A stretch of 8,544 nucleotides of DNA, taken from an uncultured Actinomycetes bacterium (GTDB taxonomy: Bacteria; Actinomycetota; Actinomycetes; S36-B12; UBA5976). The stretch is from the NCBI GenBank assembly GCA_903951185.1, contig CAJBBC010000005.1, positions 1-8,544 on the forward strand, given 5' to 3'. Within the stretch, counting starts at the first letter, position 1. Every line of letters starts with the position of its first letter. Below, in pieces: positions 1 to 6,977 of this stretch. The notes under the pieces are model-generated. The model worked only from the letters and a program-made list of their open reading frames with translations, searched no databases and was not told the DNA's origin. Both the position numbers and the translations under genes were made by a program.

Positions 1-1
1 C

Positions 2-700
2 ATCGATCCAATTGGCAATGTTGATGTGGGAAATCAGATATCACAGTTAGTAAAACAACGTCAGATTCCAATTCTAGTTGGTGCAACAATATGGGGTGAA
101 CAGCCGCAGGGACCAAGAAATGCCGGTATCTTATGGTCGCAAGAAGGACCGCAAGACATATATTTAAAGAATCATCTAGTTCCATTTGGTGAGTACATAC
201 CGTTTAGAAGCGTACTTTCCGAATACATCTCGCGTTTTGATGCGGTCCCAAATGATTTTGTGCCTGGCAATGAACTTGGGCTATTTGAGGTTGGAGGCGT
301 ATATTTCGGCAACGTAATTTGTTTTGAAATTGCCTTCGGAGATCAAATAAGGCAACTTGTTAATTCTGATGCGCAGTTTATATCTGTACAAACAAATAAC
401 GCGACGTATGGTCGCACAGATCAACCCGAACAACAGTTTCAAATAAGTCGATTCAGAGCTATCGAACATAAGCGTTCCGTGATTGTGGCCAGCACTTCGG
501 GAATATCCGGGGCAATAGATCCAAACGGTGTGGTACTTGCCAAAACACCACAATTCAAACCAGCCATTGTGGCAACGGAATTACCGCTGGTCGAAGGGAA
601 ATCGTTCGCTGACCAATACCCAAGATGGGCCGTTTTTGCTTGTTTTATGATTCTTTTCACATGGTTGTTCAATACCAAAGTTCGAAAGAAAATTGCGTAG
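2..700 (+). CDS. lnt: Apolipoprotein N-acyltransferase, C-terminal part (5' end outside window)
   Basis: Lnt transfers an acyl chain from phospholipid to the N-terminal cysteine of membrane lipoproteins. The reading frame is open to the window edge; a GTG at 26 is internal, because the codons before it read IDPIGNVDV, which fits the conserved stretch after the catalytic Glu of the nitrilase-like domain. About 232 residues are visible. The catalytic Lys lies in YLKNHLVPFGEYIP (codon 167-169) and the catalytic Cys in VICFEIAF (codon 320-322). TNNATYGRTDQPEQQ corresponds to the family's N-x-x-W/Y-F/Y-G...P.Q segment, and a last membrane helix (AVFACFMILFTWLF) precedes a basic tail. The N-terminal membrane helices and catalytic Glu lie outside the window. 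The stop is 9 bases before the next gene, which points to an operon. Mycobacterial Lnt is fused to Ppm1; here it ends independently. Confidence 0.93.
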   Translation: MDPIGNVDVGNQISQLVKQRQIPILVGATIWGEQPQGPRNAGILWSQEGPQDIYLKNHLVPFGEYIPFRSVLSEYISRFDAVPNDFVPGNELGLFEVGGVYFGNVICFEIAFGDQIRQLVNSDAQFISVQTNNATYGRTDQPEQQFQISRFRAIEHKRSVIVASTSGISGAIDPNGVVLAKTPQFKPAIVATELPLVEGKSFADQYPRWAVFACFMILFTWLFNTKVRKKIA

Positions 701-709
701 GCTAACGGG

Positions 710-976
710 GTGGATCTCTTTCTTGAAGCATTTGGCTGGGCTGGTGCAATCGCTTTAGCTGTTGCGTTCTACCTGAACAGCCGCGACATCTACCCAGCGA
801 CATCTAAAGAATCGCTTTACATCAATATTTTTGGATCAGCAGGTTTACTAGCAAATGGTCTGTACCATAACGCGCTGCCGAGTGTGGCCCTCAACGTAGT
901 GTGGTTCATGGTTGGTGTCACTGCGTTGTACAAACTTTTAATTGTGAAACGAAAAGAATCTTCAAGCCAAAAGTAA
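710..976 (+). CDS. Small CBU_0592-like integral membrane protein
   Basis: An 88-residue protein with three predicted membrane helices (about residues 5-22, 36-52 and 56-76) and a basic, hydrophilic C-terminus (VKRKESSSQK). The central stretch GSAGLLANGLYHNALPSVAL followed by N-V-V-W resembles the small membrane family often annotated CBU_0592-like, whose function is not known. It starts with GTG nine bases after the lnt stop and has only a weak purine-rich ribosome-binding site, so translation may be coupled to lnt. It ends two bases before the ppm1 start. Lying between lnt and ppm1, it could help hold the soluble mannosyltransferase at the membrane, a role played in mycobacteria by fusion of Ppm1 to Lnt; that role is inference only. 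The family assignment is from memory of the sequence pattern. Confidence 0.8.
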   Translation: MDLFLEAFGWAGAIALAVAFYLNSRDIYPATSKESLYINIFGSAGLLANGLYHNALPSVALNVVWFMVGVTALYKLLIVKRKESSSQK

Positions 977-978
977 TT

Positions 979-1719
979 ATGAACACTCGTCCACTTGGCA
1001 AAATACTAGTTATAGTTCCAACTTACAACGAACTAGAGAACATCCGCATAATTACATCCGGCATTCGAACTAATGTCCCTGGTGCTGACATATTAATTGC
1101 TGATGACAACTCACCTGATGGCACTGGGGAAGTGGCTGATGAACTGGCGGCTACTGATCAACAAATCAAGGTTTTACATCGAACTAATAAAGCTGGGTTA
1201 GGTGCTGCGTATTTAGATGCTTTTAGTTGGGCCAAAAAGAATGGCTACGACGTCGTGGTTGAAATGGATGCTGACGGCTCGCATCGGCCAGTCGATTTAG
1301 TCAAGATTTTAGAGCAGTTGAATAACGCAGATGTAGTTCTAGGTTCACGATGGGTTGCTGAAGGCAAAGTCGTTAATTGGCCATTGCAGCGCAAAATACT
1401 TTCACAAGGTGGAAACATTTACACACGTTTAATGCTTGGAATCCCAGTTAAAGATGCGACTGGCGGATTTAGGGCGTATCGAATGACTGCTCTTGATCAA
1501 ATAGATCTAAGTAAAGTTCAAAGCCAGGGTTATTGTTTCCAAGTTGATATGGCCTGGCGAGCTGTGCAAGCCGGTTTAACAGTTGTAGAAGTGCCAATTA
1601 CTTTTATTGAACGTGAAATTGGTGAAAGTAAGATGTCTGGATCAATCGTGAAAGAGGCGCTCTGGCGGGTTACACAGTGGGGTTTCCAGAAACGCTTTAA
1701 TCTGCTTAAGCGAAATTAA
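979..1719 (+). CDS. ppm1: Polyprenol-phosphate mannosyltransferase (GT2, Ppm1/DPM1 type)
   Basis: This enzyme transfers mannose from GDP-mannose to polyprenyl phosphate at the cytoplasmic face of the membrane, giving the donor for later lipoglycan or protein mannosylation. The 246-residue protein is one GT-A domain: nucleotide-binding VPTYNELENI (13-22), DDNSPDGTG (42-50), metal-binding acidic motif EMDADGSHRP (95-104), LGSRW (121-125), DATGGFRAYR (159-168) and the C-terminal REIGESKMS loop (212-220). There are no membrane helices at the end, as in the D2 domain of mycobacterial Ppm1, so membrane attachment must come from a partner. A longer reading frame begins at 901, but those 26 codons lie inside the upstream gene and do not resemble the family; the ATG at 979, two bases after the previous stop, is chosen. 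No strong ribosome-binding site is seen, so coupled translation is likely. The gene ends one base from the end of convergent rbpA. Confidence 0.92.
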   Translation: MNTRPLGKILVIVPTYNELENIRIITSGIRTNVPGADILIADDNSPDGTGEVADELAATDQQIKVLHRTNKAGLGAAYLDAFSWAKKNGYDVVVEMDADGSHRPVDLVKILEQLNNADVVLGSRWVAEGKVVNWPLQRKILSQGGNIYTRLMLGIPVKDATGGFRAYRMTALDQIDLSKVQSQGYCFQVDMAWRAVQAGLTVVEVPITFIEREIGESKMSGSIVKEALWRVTQWGFQKRFNLLKRN

Positions 1720-1720
1720 A

Positions 1721-2056
1721 TTAACTTGCTTTCTTTGGTTTGCGCAACAAATTTACTCGCTCACTTAAAAGTTCAGAAAGATCGCCTTTAGTACGACGCT
1801 CGATCAACATGTCATAATGCGTTTTGGGAACCTTTACTGCTTTAGTTTCTGAATTTTCAGAACCCTCACGTATGCCAGCAGCGCCACAGGCACAGAGCCA
1901 GGTGTCTGGTATTTCGTCGGCTAGTGCCCAGAATCGCTTAGTTGAGGTATGCCCATTAACACATAAGTAGGGAACTAATAAGAGTTGAGCATCAGCACCG
2001 GAGTCTGTTTCTAGGCTGATTGCGCCCATCCGACTACCTCGAATTGACTTAGACAT
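1721..2056 (-). CDS. rbpA: RNA polymerase-binding protein RbpA
   Basis: RbpA binds RNA polymerase and the primary sigma factor, stabilises holoenzyme and helps promoter opening; it is restricted to Actinobacteria. The 111-residue product aligns along its whole length with the mycobacterial and Streptomyces proteins: N-terminal tail with IRGSRMGAISLETD (5-18), beta-rich core from about 28 to 62 (LCVNGH, DEIPDTWLC), basic linker around 71-78, and a C-terminal sigma-interaction helix pair beginning THYDMLIERR (79-88). The ATG has an ideal AGGAGG ribosome-binding site at 2065-2070, eight bases upstream. The core contains C32, H36, C55 and C57, a possible metal site; in M. tuberculosis, as recalled, the position matching C57 is Asn. 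It is convergent with ppm1 at a one-base distance, the same tail-to-tail arrangement as Rv2050/Rv2051c. Confidence 0.96.
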   Translation of the reverse strand: MSKSIRGSRMGAISLETDSGADAQLLLVPYLCVNGHTSTKRFWALADEIPDTWLCACGAAGIREGSENSETKAVKVPKTHYDMLIERRTKGDLSELLSERVNLLRKPKKAS

Positions 2057-2101
2057 TTTGCCAGCCTCCTGGACCGTTATTAAGTTCTAAATATTGAATT
2101 T

Positions 2102-2120
2102 ACGGATAATCGATATCCGT
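2102..2120. repeat. 19-base inverted repeat in the rbpA leader, candidate operator
   Basis: ACGGATA-ATCGA-TATCCGT has two perfect 7-base arms (2102-2108 and 2114-2120) around a 5-base centre. It lies 46 bases upstream of the rbpA start, between the start and the predicted promoter. It could bind a dimeric regulator or form a small hairpin in the leader RNA. There is no T run after it, so it is not an intrinsic terminator. A TTGTCA (2122-2127, - strand) just upstream could be a -35 box of a second promoter, but no good -10 box follows. Confidence 0.4.
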
Positions 2121-2250
2121 CTGACAAATCTTTAAGTATTAGTCGGTTATTAGATGAACTCTCAGTACAACCGCAAAGGCATGAGTTTTAATCCAGCTGG
2201 TCAGATTGTTGCTGGTTATATGCCACTAATCAGTTCAATCGAACACCTAG

Positions 2251-2279
2251 ATAATGACCGATAAGATACATTATGTCAA
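2251..2279 (-). promoter_or_regulatory. Predicted housekeeping promoter for rbpA
   Basis: On the - strand a perfect TTGACA (2274-2279) is followed by 17 bases and CATTAT (2251-2256, four of six matches to TATAAT). Transcription would begin near 2244 and give a leader of roughly 190 bases before rbpA. The -35 box starts 15 bases after the stop of the AcnX small-subunit gene. There is no T-rich hairpin between that gene and the promoter, so read-through from the gcvP operon could add to rbpA expression. No SigR-type GGAAT...GTT motif of the kind known for Streptomyces rbpA was found. Confidence 0.5.
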
Positions 2280-2293
2280 CTTACAGAATTTAA

Positions 2294-2734
2294 TCAAATA
2301 AGGCTTAGCCAAGCATCTTGGGGCTCAGATACTACTTCCCCGAAAAAACCCGTTTTAAGGCTGTTTAGGGCCTGCGAGGTCATTTGAATAACGGGTAATT
2401 GCATGCCGTAGGTTTCTTGACCCACTAAGACACCGGTGCAAATAATTCCATCTGGTTCGAGTAGCACAATCGCAGCAGGCGCCAATTTAGCCCGCATAAG
2501 TTCCATCAAGCTATAAGCACCAGAACTAGAGCCTCGACTGGCATCTAAAACAAGGATTTTCCCAACAACGCTTTGCCCATAGTTTGGATGGTGGATGTCG
2601 CCAATTATTCCAGTTAAAGGTTCTACCCCACCCCAAAATGAAATAGGTTCGGCCAAACGCAATATCTCACCGGTAGCCACCCCATAAGTTAATGGCACAG
2701 CTGTAATTAATTTACCTTGTTGTTTTTCAGCCAT
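2294..2734 (-). CDS. Aconitase X small subunit (DUF126, swivelling domain)
   Basis: This is the small, swivelling-domain partner of the aconitase X large subunit encoded directly upstream. The 146-residue product contains ISFWGGVEPLTG (31-42), DIHHPNYGQSV (46-56), GKILVLDASRGSSSGAYSL (58-76) and a following helix with LAPAAIVLLEP. The RGSSSG loop is the family signature and carries the serine thought to take part in catalysis or substrate binding. The gene starts inside the large-subunit gene: the two share 8 bases (ATGGCTGA), so the small subunit is almost certainly translated by coupling and made in equal amount. Known AcnX enzymes dehydrate cis-3-hydroxy-L-proline (bacteria) or mevalonate 5-phosphate (archaea); the sequence alone does not tell which substrate applies here. 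Confidence 0.88.
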   Translation of the reverse strand: MAEKQQGKLITAVPLTYGVATGEILRLAEPISFWGGVEPLTGIIGDIHHPNYGQSVVGKILVLDASRGSSSGAYSLMELMRAKLAPAAIVLLEPDGIICTGVLVGQETYGMQLPVIQMTSQALNSLKTGFFGEVVSEPQDAWLSLI

Positions 2735-4010
2735 GAAAAAGACTCGGATCCCAAGTAACTTTTCCTAATCGGGCCGAGTTTACGCACTCGGCTAAAGTAC
2801 CGATTACTATCTCAACATTCATATTCGCTGGCGCATAATGGGCAACTTTGCCAGAGTTTGTAATAACTGTTTTCGTACCAGGTCTAAATATCGAAGTCAT
2901 ATATGCACAGGTATCAACAACAATTTTGACGCCGTAATTTTCGAGGGTCGTCACATATCCGGCATCAGTTGCTTTAGCTAGCACGCTGCGCCCAGTATTG
3001 ATGTAGAACTGAACATCACTATGAAGTGGACCACCAGACTGTAACTCTTCGACTAGTGCTTTAAATTCATTAATTGAAGCATGCGGAGTGCCAAGTGAAA
3101 CTGCATCCAATTTTGTATTCAGGACCGCAGTAGTTAATTCTTCACGAGTATTCCGCAGCGTTTCTGCGTCGATTAAATATGTTTCAATCATCTTTGGGTT
3201 TGTCACTACTGCTTTAAGAGTTGGCGCTTCTGGAGTTCTACCGACCACATGGAATAGCCCTACCCCACCAGCAGAAGCTGCGGCCGCGCCTAACGCTTTC
3301 AATCGATCTTCACTTACATCGCTAGGCAATCCGATTAGAACCGGATTTCGCGTGCCAGCGTAGTGTCCAGCTAAATATCCCAGTAACGGATAAGTAATGT
3401 CTAAGTCAAGAACACTTGCACTTAGCGAAGTACAGTCGAGAACTAAATGTCCAGTCCTATTTTCAAGTAGATGCAATCCGGCGTACGGTGCTTTTCCAGT
3501 TATTGCACTTGCGATGTCCATAAAATCGCCGTAGCGGTCTGTTCGTGCACCTAAAACTGAATTTGCAAACGCAATTGCATTCGATTCTGCCCAAACTATG
3601 TCGGTGCCTTTTTCAGGTCGAGTGTCTTCCTGATATGGAGCGCATGTCCAAGTTTGTTTAACTCCCATATCGATGTATGCCTGCATAATTTTGCGCGCAC
3701 CATCAGCCGTGAATTTTTCGTAATCGGTATTCTCAAGGACTAGGCCTGGATGTAATAAATCAATTGAACCAACGTTTACAGTTGTTGGCACGACAACTTT
3801 TGCACCGAGTTCAACTAATCGTGAAGCGTAATCTAGCCCAGCTTGACCGTAGAAAATACAGCCATCGATGTGCACCGAATCTATGTCGATTAAATTAGTG
3901 GCGCCTTTAATCCGTCCCAATTCAGTTATTAGTCGCATAGCCAGCGCAACCGCATCCCCGCGCTGGCCATCAAGCATTGCTTGCTCGTCAGAAGTTAGGC
4001 GAAGTTCCAT
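2727..4010 (-). CDS. Aconitase X large subunit (DUF521)
   Basis: This is the catalytic large subunit of a two-subunit aconitase X dehydratase. The 427-residue product opens with the typical LTSDEQAMLDGQRGDAV (5-21). It has HIDGCIFYG (48-56), PTTVNVGSIDLLHPG (75-89), WTCAPYQE (121-128), WAESNAIAFANSVLGARTDR (140-159), a GKAPYAGLHLLENR segment (172-185), PHASINE (309-315), DTCAYMTS (366-373) and NSGKVAHYAPA (385-395) with GTLAECVNSA (404-413). Candidate iron ligands are C123 and C368. The segment LGTPHAS (306-312) has Thr where many family members, as I recall, have Cys, which may mark a subtype. The only usable start is ATG at 4010, because a stop lies seven codons upstream; its GGAG (4012-4015) is unusually close, one base from the ATG. 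The 35-base gap after gcvP contains no terminator, so co-transcription under the glycine riboswitch is likely. Confidence 0.9.
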   Translation of the reverse strand: MELRLTSDEQAMLDGQRGDAVALAMRLITELGRIKGATNLIDIDSVHIDGCIFYGQAGLDYASRLVELGAKVVVPTTVNVGSIDLLHPGLVLENTDYEKFTADGARKIMQAYIDMGVKQTWTCAPYQEDTRPEKGTDIVWAESNAIAFANSVLGARTDRYGDFMDIASAITGKAPYAGLHLLENRTGHLVLDCTSLSASVLDLDITYPLLGYLAGHYAGTRNPVLIGLPSDVSEDRLKALGAAAASAGGVGLFHVVGRTPEAPTLKAVVTNPKMIETYLIDAETLRNTREELTTAVLNTKLDAVSLGTPHASINEFKALVEELQSGGPLHSDVQFYINTGRSVLAKATDAGYVTTLENYGVKIVVDTCAYMTSIFRPGTKTVITNSGKVAHYAPANMNVEIVIGTLAECVNSARLGKVTWDPSLFHG

Positions 4011-4045
4011 ACTCCGAATGTTATCTGTTCAACTACTTAAATTTC

Positions 4046-6925
4046 TTAAGCATATTCAGAAACAGGTACACAAGCGCAAACTAAATTACGATCACCGTAG
4101 GCGCCATCTAGTCTGCGCACGGGTACCCAATACTTATTGCGTCGAAGTGATTCAATCGGATAAGCAGCTTCCTCACGGGTATACGGATGATCCCAAGCAC
4201 CTAAACAGTATTGAGCAGTATGTGGCGCGTTATGTAAGGGATTATCATCAACCGGCCACTTGCCTGCCTGTACGGCGTTAATTTCTTGTTTAATCTGCTT
4301 CATAGCCGAAATGAATCTATCCAATTCGAATAGTGATTCACTTTCGGTCGGTTCAACCATTAAAGTTCCCGCTACTGGGAAGGACATCGTCGGTGCGTGG
4401 AAACCAAAATCAATTAAACGTTTTGCCACGTCATCGACGGTAACGCCACTTTCTTTAGTGATGTCACGCAAATCCAAAATACATTCGTGGGCTACTAAGT
4501 TATTTGCACCTACATAAAGAATCGGAAAATCGTCAGCCAAATTCTTCGCAATGTAGTTAGCTGATGCCACGGCAACTTGGGTAGCTTGCTTGAGTCCAGT
4601 GGAGCCCATTAGACGGATGTAGGCCCACGGAATAGGCAGAATGCCAGCACTACCCCACGGTGCGCCGCTAACTGGACCTACGCCGCCATCGCTATGACCG
4701 CGACCTAATGGACCAGATTCTGGTCGCAATGGATGTGAAGGTAAATAAGCAGCTAAGTGTTCACGCACTGCAACTGGACCAACACCAGGTCCACCACCAC
4801 CGTGTGGAATTGCGAAAGTTTTATGTAGATTCAAATGTGAAACATCCGCACCGAACTTACCTGGTTTAGCTAAACCTACTAATGCATTCAGATTTGCACC
4901 GTCCACATAAACCTGACCACCGGCATCGTGAATCATCGCGCAAATGTCTGTGATCGAGATTTCGTACACACCATGAGTCGATGGGTAAGTAATCATCAAA
5001 GCGGCGATATTGCTTTCGTGTTCCATGATTTTATGCTTCAAATCATCCATGTCTACGTTGCCAAAATCATCACATCCGACAACAACAACTTTCATGCCAG
5101 CCATAACAGCCGATGCAGCATTTGTGCCGTGTGCCGAACTTGGAATAAGGCAAATGTTTCGATGTGCGTCACCCCGCGCAACATGGTAACTGCGAATGGC
5201 TAGTAGACCAGCAAACTCACCCTGGGAACCCGCGTTAGGTTGCAAACTAACGGCGTCGTAACCGGTGATTTCCACTAACCAAGCTTCTAGTTGCTTAATT
5301 AAAGTTAGGTAGCCTTGCACACTTTCAAGAGGCGCAAAAGGATGGATGTTTGCAAACTCTGGCCAAGTAATTGCTTCCATTTCGGTTGTGCCGTTTAACT
5401 TCATCGTGCAGGAGCCAAGCGGAATCATTGAACGGTCTAAAGCAATGTCTTTATCACTAAGAGAGCGGATGTAACGCAACATTGCGGTTTCACTGTGGTG
5501 TGAATTAAATACTGGATGAGTTAGATAATCGCTTTTGCGTTTGATTGCTTCTGGAATGTTTTCGTTTGTCGTGACCTGCGCTGCTGACGATGGGTAATTA
5601 CCTGGGATTACAGCGGCAAATGCTTGCCACAATTCTTCGATAGTTTTCGCGTCAGTTAATTCATCAGTTGAGAACTGCACCCTATTTTGATCAACTTGCC
5701 ATACCGTTATGCCACGGTCGTAGGCCGCTTTAACTAGTTGATTGGCTTTACCTGGTAGCGCAACTTTCACTGTGTCAAAGAACTCACCCTGTACTTCAAG
5801 ACCAGCCTGGATTAAACCAGCTGCAATAATTCGTGCTTGCTCATTCACTTGTTGAGCAATTTTCTTCAATCCGATTGGACCGTGGTAAACCGCATACATT
5901 GATGCCATAACTGCAAGCAGGACTTGAGCGGTACAAATGTTACTGGTTGCTTTATCCCGGCGAATGTGTTGTTCTCGAGTTTGTAGCGCTAATCGGTATG
6001 CGGCTTGACCGTCAGCATCAACACTCACTCCAACTAACCGGCCTGGCATAGAACGTTCTAAACCATTTTTAACAGCCATGAAGCCAGCGTGCGGTCCTCC
6101 GAATCCCATCGGTACTCCAAAACGCTGTGAACTACCCACAGCTATGTCGGCACCGAGCTCACCAGGTGACTTGATTAAAGTTAACGCCAGCAAATCCGTG
6201 ATCACGCCAACAAGTAAACCTGCATTGTGCGCGTTCTCGATTACTGAACTTAAATTAGCTAACCGACCACTACTGCCTGGGTAGCTGAGTAGCAAACCGA
6301 ATGCATCAGAAAAAATTGTTTCGGCCGTAATGTCCACTACTTCTAATTGCAGACCAAGTGGTACTGCTCTTGTATTTAGTACAGCCAGAGTTTGTGGATG
6401 TGTATCACTATCAACGTAGAAAATATTGGACTCACTTTTACTCTGACGACGCATTAGAGTCATCGCTTCGGCAGCCGCAGTTGACTCATCAAGCAGTGAC
6501 GCACTGGCGATATCTAAGCCTGTTAAATCAGTAATAACCGTTTGGAAGTTCAGTAAAGCTTCCAAGCGACCTTGTGAAATTTCTGGTTGGTAAGGCGTAT
6601 ATGCCGTATACCAAGCTGGGTTCTCGGTTATGTTTCGCAAAATTACGCCAGGTACATTTGTACCGTAGTAGCCAAGACCAATCATCGAGGTTAAAACTTC
6701 GTTAGCCGAAGCTATTGTGCGAAGCTCTGCTATTGCCGCTGCTTCAGTTAAACCATCAAAAAGATTCAGATTTTCGGTTAACGCAATAGTGGTCGGAACT
6801 GCAGCAGTTGATAATGCGTCTAAAGACGAATAGCCAAGCGTGACCAGTATCTTTTCGATGTCTGTTTGATTTGGACCGATGTGGCGCGGCACGAATGATT
6901 CATGATGAGTGACTGAAACTGACAC
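4046..6925 (-). CDS. gcvP: Glycine dehydrogenase (decarboxylating), full-length P-protein
   Basis: The P-protein of the glycine cleavage system decarboxylates glycine with pyridoxal phosphate and passes the aminomethyl group to the lipoyl arm of GcvH. The 959-residue product is the unsplit form carrying both homologous halves. Landmarks are FVPRHIGP (11-18), GLGYYGT (83-89), NPAWYTAYTPYQPEISQGR (102-120), SLLDESTAAAEAM (143-155), GSCTMKLN (504-511) and the PLP-lysine motif LNLHKTFAIPHGGGGPGVGP, with Lys at residue 702. The start is GTG at 6925 with GAGG (6931-6934) five bases upstream. The leader carries a glycine riboswitch. gcvH and gcvT are not in the window; by synteny gcvH may lie just beyond the right edge, upstream of the ftsR-like gene. 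The AcnX pair follows 35 bases downstream. Confidence 0.97.
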   Translation of the reverse strand: MSVSVTHHESFVPRHIGPNQTDIEKILVTLGYSSLDALSTAAVPTTIALTENLNLFDGLTEAAAIAELRTIASANEVLTSMIGLGYYGTNVPGVILRNITENPAWYTAYTPYQPEISQGRLEALLNFQTVITDLTGLDIASASLLDESTAAAEAMTLMRRQSKSESNIFYVDSDTHPQTLAVLNTRAVPLGLQLEVVDITAETIFSDAFGLLLSYPGSSGRLANLSSVIENAHNAGLLVGVITDLLALTLIKSPGELGADIAVGSSQRFGVPMGFGGPHAGFMAVKNGLERSMPGRLVGVSVDADGQAAYRLALQTREQHIRRDKATSNICTAQVLLAVMASMYAVYHGPIGLKKIAQQVNEQARIIAAGLIQAGLEVQGEFFDTVKVALPGKANQLVKAAYDRGITVWQVDQNRVQFSTDELTDAKTIEELWQAFAAVIPGNYPSSAAQVTTNENIPEAIKRKSDYLTHPVFNSHHSETAMLRYIRSLSDKDIALDRSMIPLGSCTMKLNGTTEMEAITWPEFANIHPFAPLESVQGYLTLIKQLEAWLVEITGYDAVSLQPNAGSQGEFAGLLAIRSYHVARGDAHRNICLIPSSAHGTNAASAVMAGMKVVVVGCDDFGNVDMDDLKHKIMEHESNIAALMITYPSTHGVYEISITDICAMIHDAGGQVYVDGANLNALVGLAKPGKFGADVSHLNLHKTFAIPHGGGGPGVGPVAVREHLAAYLPSHPLRPESGPLGRGHSDGGVGPVSGAPWGSAGILPIPWAYIRLMGSTGLKQATQVAVASANYIAKNLADDFPILYVGANNLVAHECILDLRDITKESGVTVDDVAKRLIDFGFHAPTMSFPVAGTLMVEPTESESLFELDRFISAMKQIKQEINAVQAGKWPVDDNPLHNAPHTAQYCLGAWDHPYTREEAAYPIESLRRNKYWVPVRRLDGAYGDRNLVCACVPVSEYA

Positions 6926-6935
6926 TTTAACCTCA

Positions 6936-6975
6936 ACAACAGATAAAAGCCGGTACGGCTCTCCCCATCTGTTGT
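6936..6975 (-). promoter_or_regulatory. Hairpin between glycine aptamer and gcvP ribosome-binding site (expression platform)
   Basis: On the - strand, ACAACAGAT (6967-6975) pairs perfectly with ATCTGTTGT (6936-6944). Inside lies a second stem AGCCG-TAC-CGGCT (6948-6960) that can extend by two pairs (A-T and G-T) and is followed by TTTT. The structure fills the space between the end of the aptamer and the gcvP ribosome-binding site GAGG (6931-6934), which it leaves single-stranded. The inner stem plus four T's looks like a weak terminator, but the T run is short and is interrupted by the outer stem, so a translational spacer or anti-sequester role is equally possible. Confidence 0.5.
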
Positions 6976-6977
6976 GT

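Noticed and set aside
901..978. N-terminal extension of ppm1 to 901
   Set aside because: These codons lie inside the preceding membrane-protein gene in another frame and read as cysteine-rich non-family sequence; the GT2 domain begins after the ATG at 979.
4928..5203. Open frames on the + strand inside gcvP and the acnX genes
   Set aside because: They are antisense to strongly recognised coding sequence and match no known family; treated as shadows.
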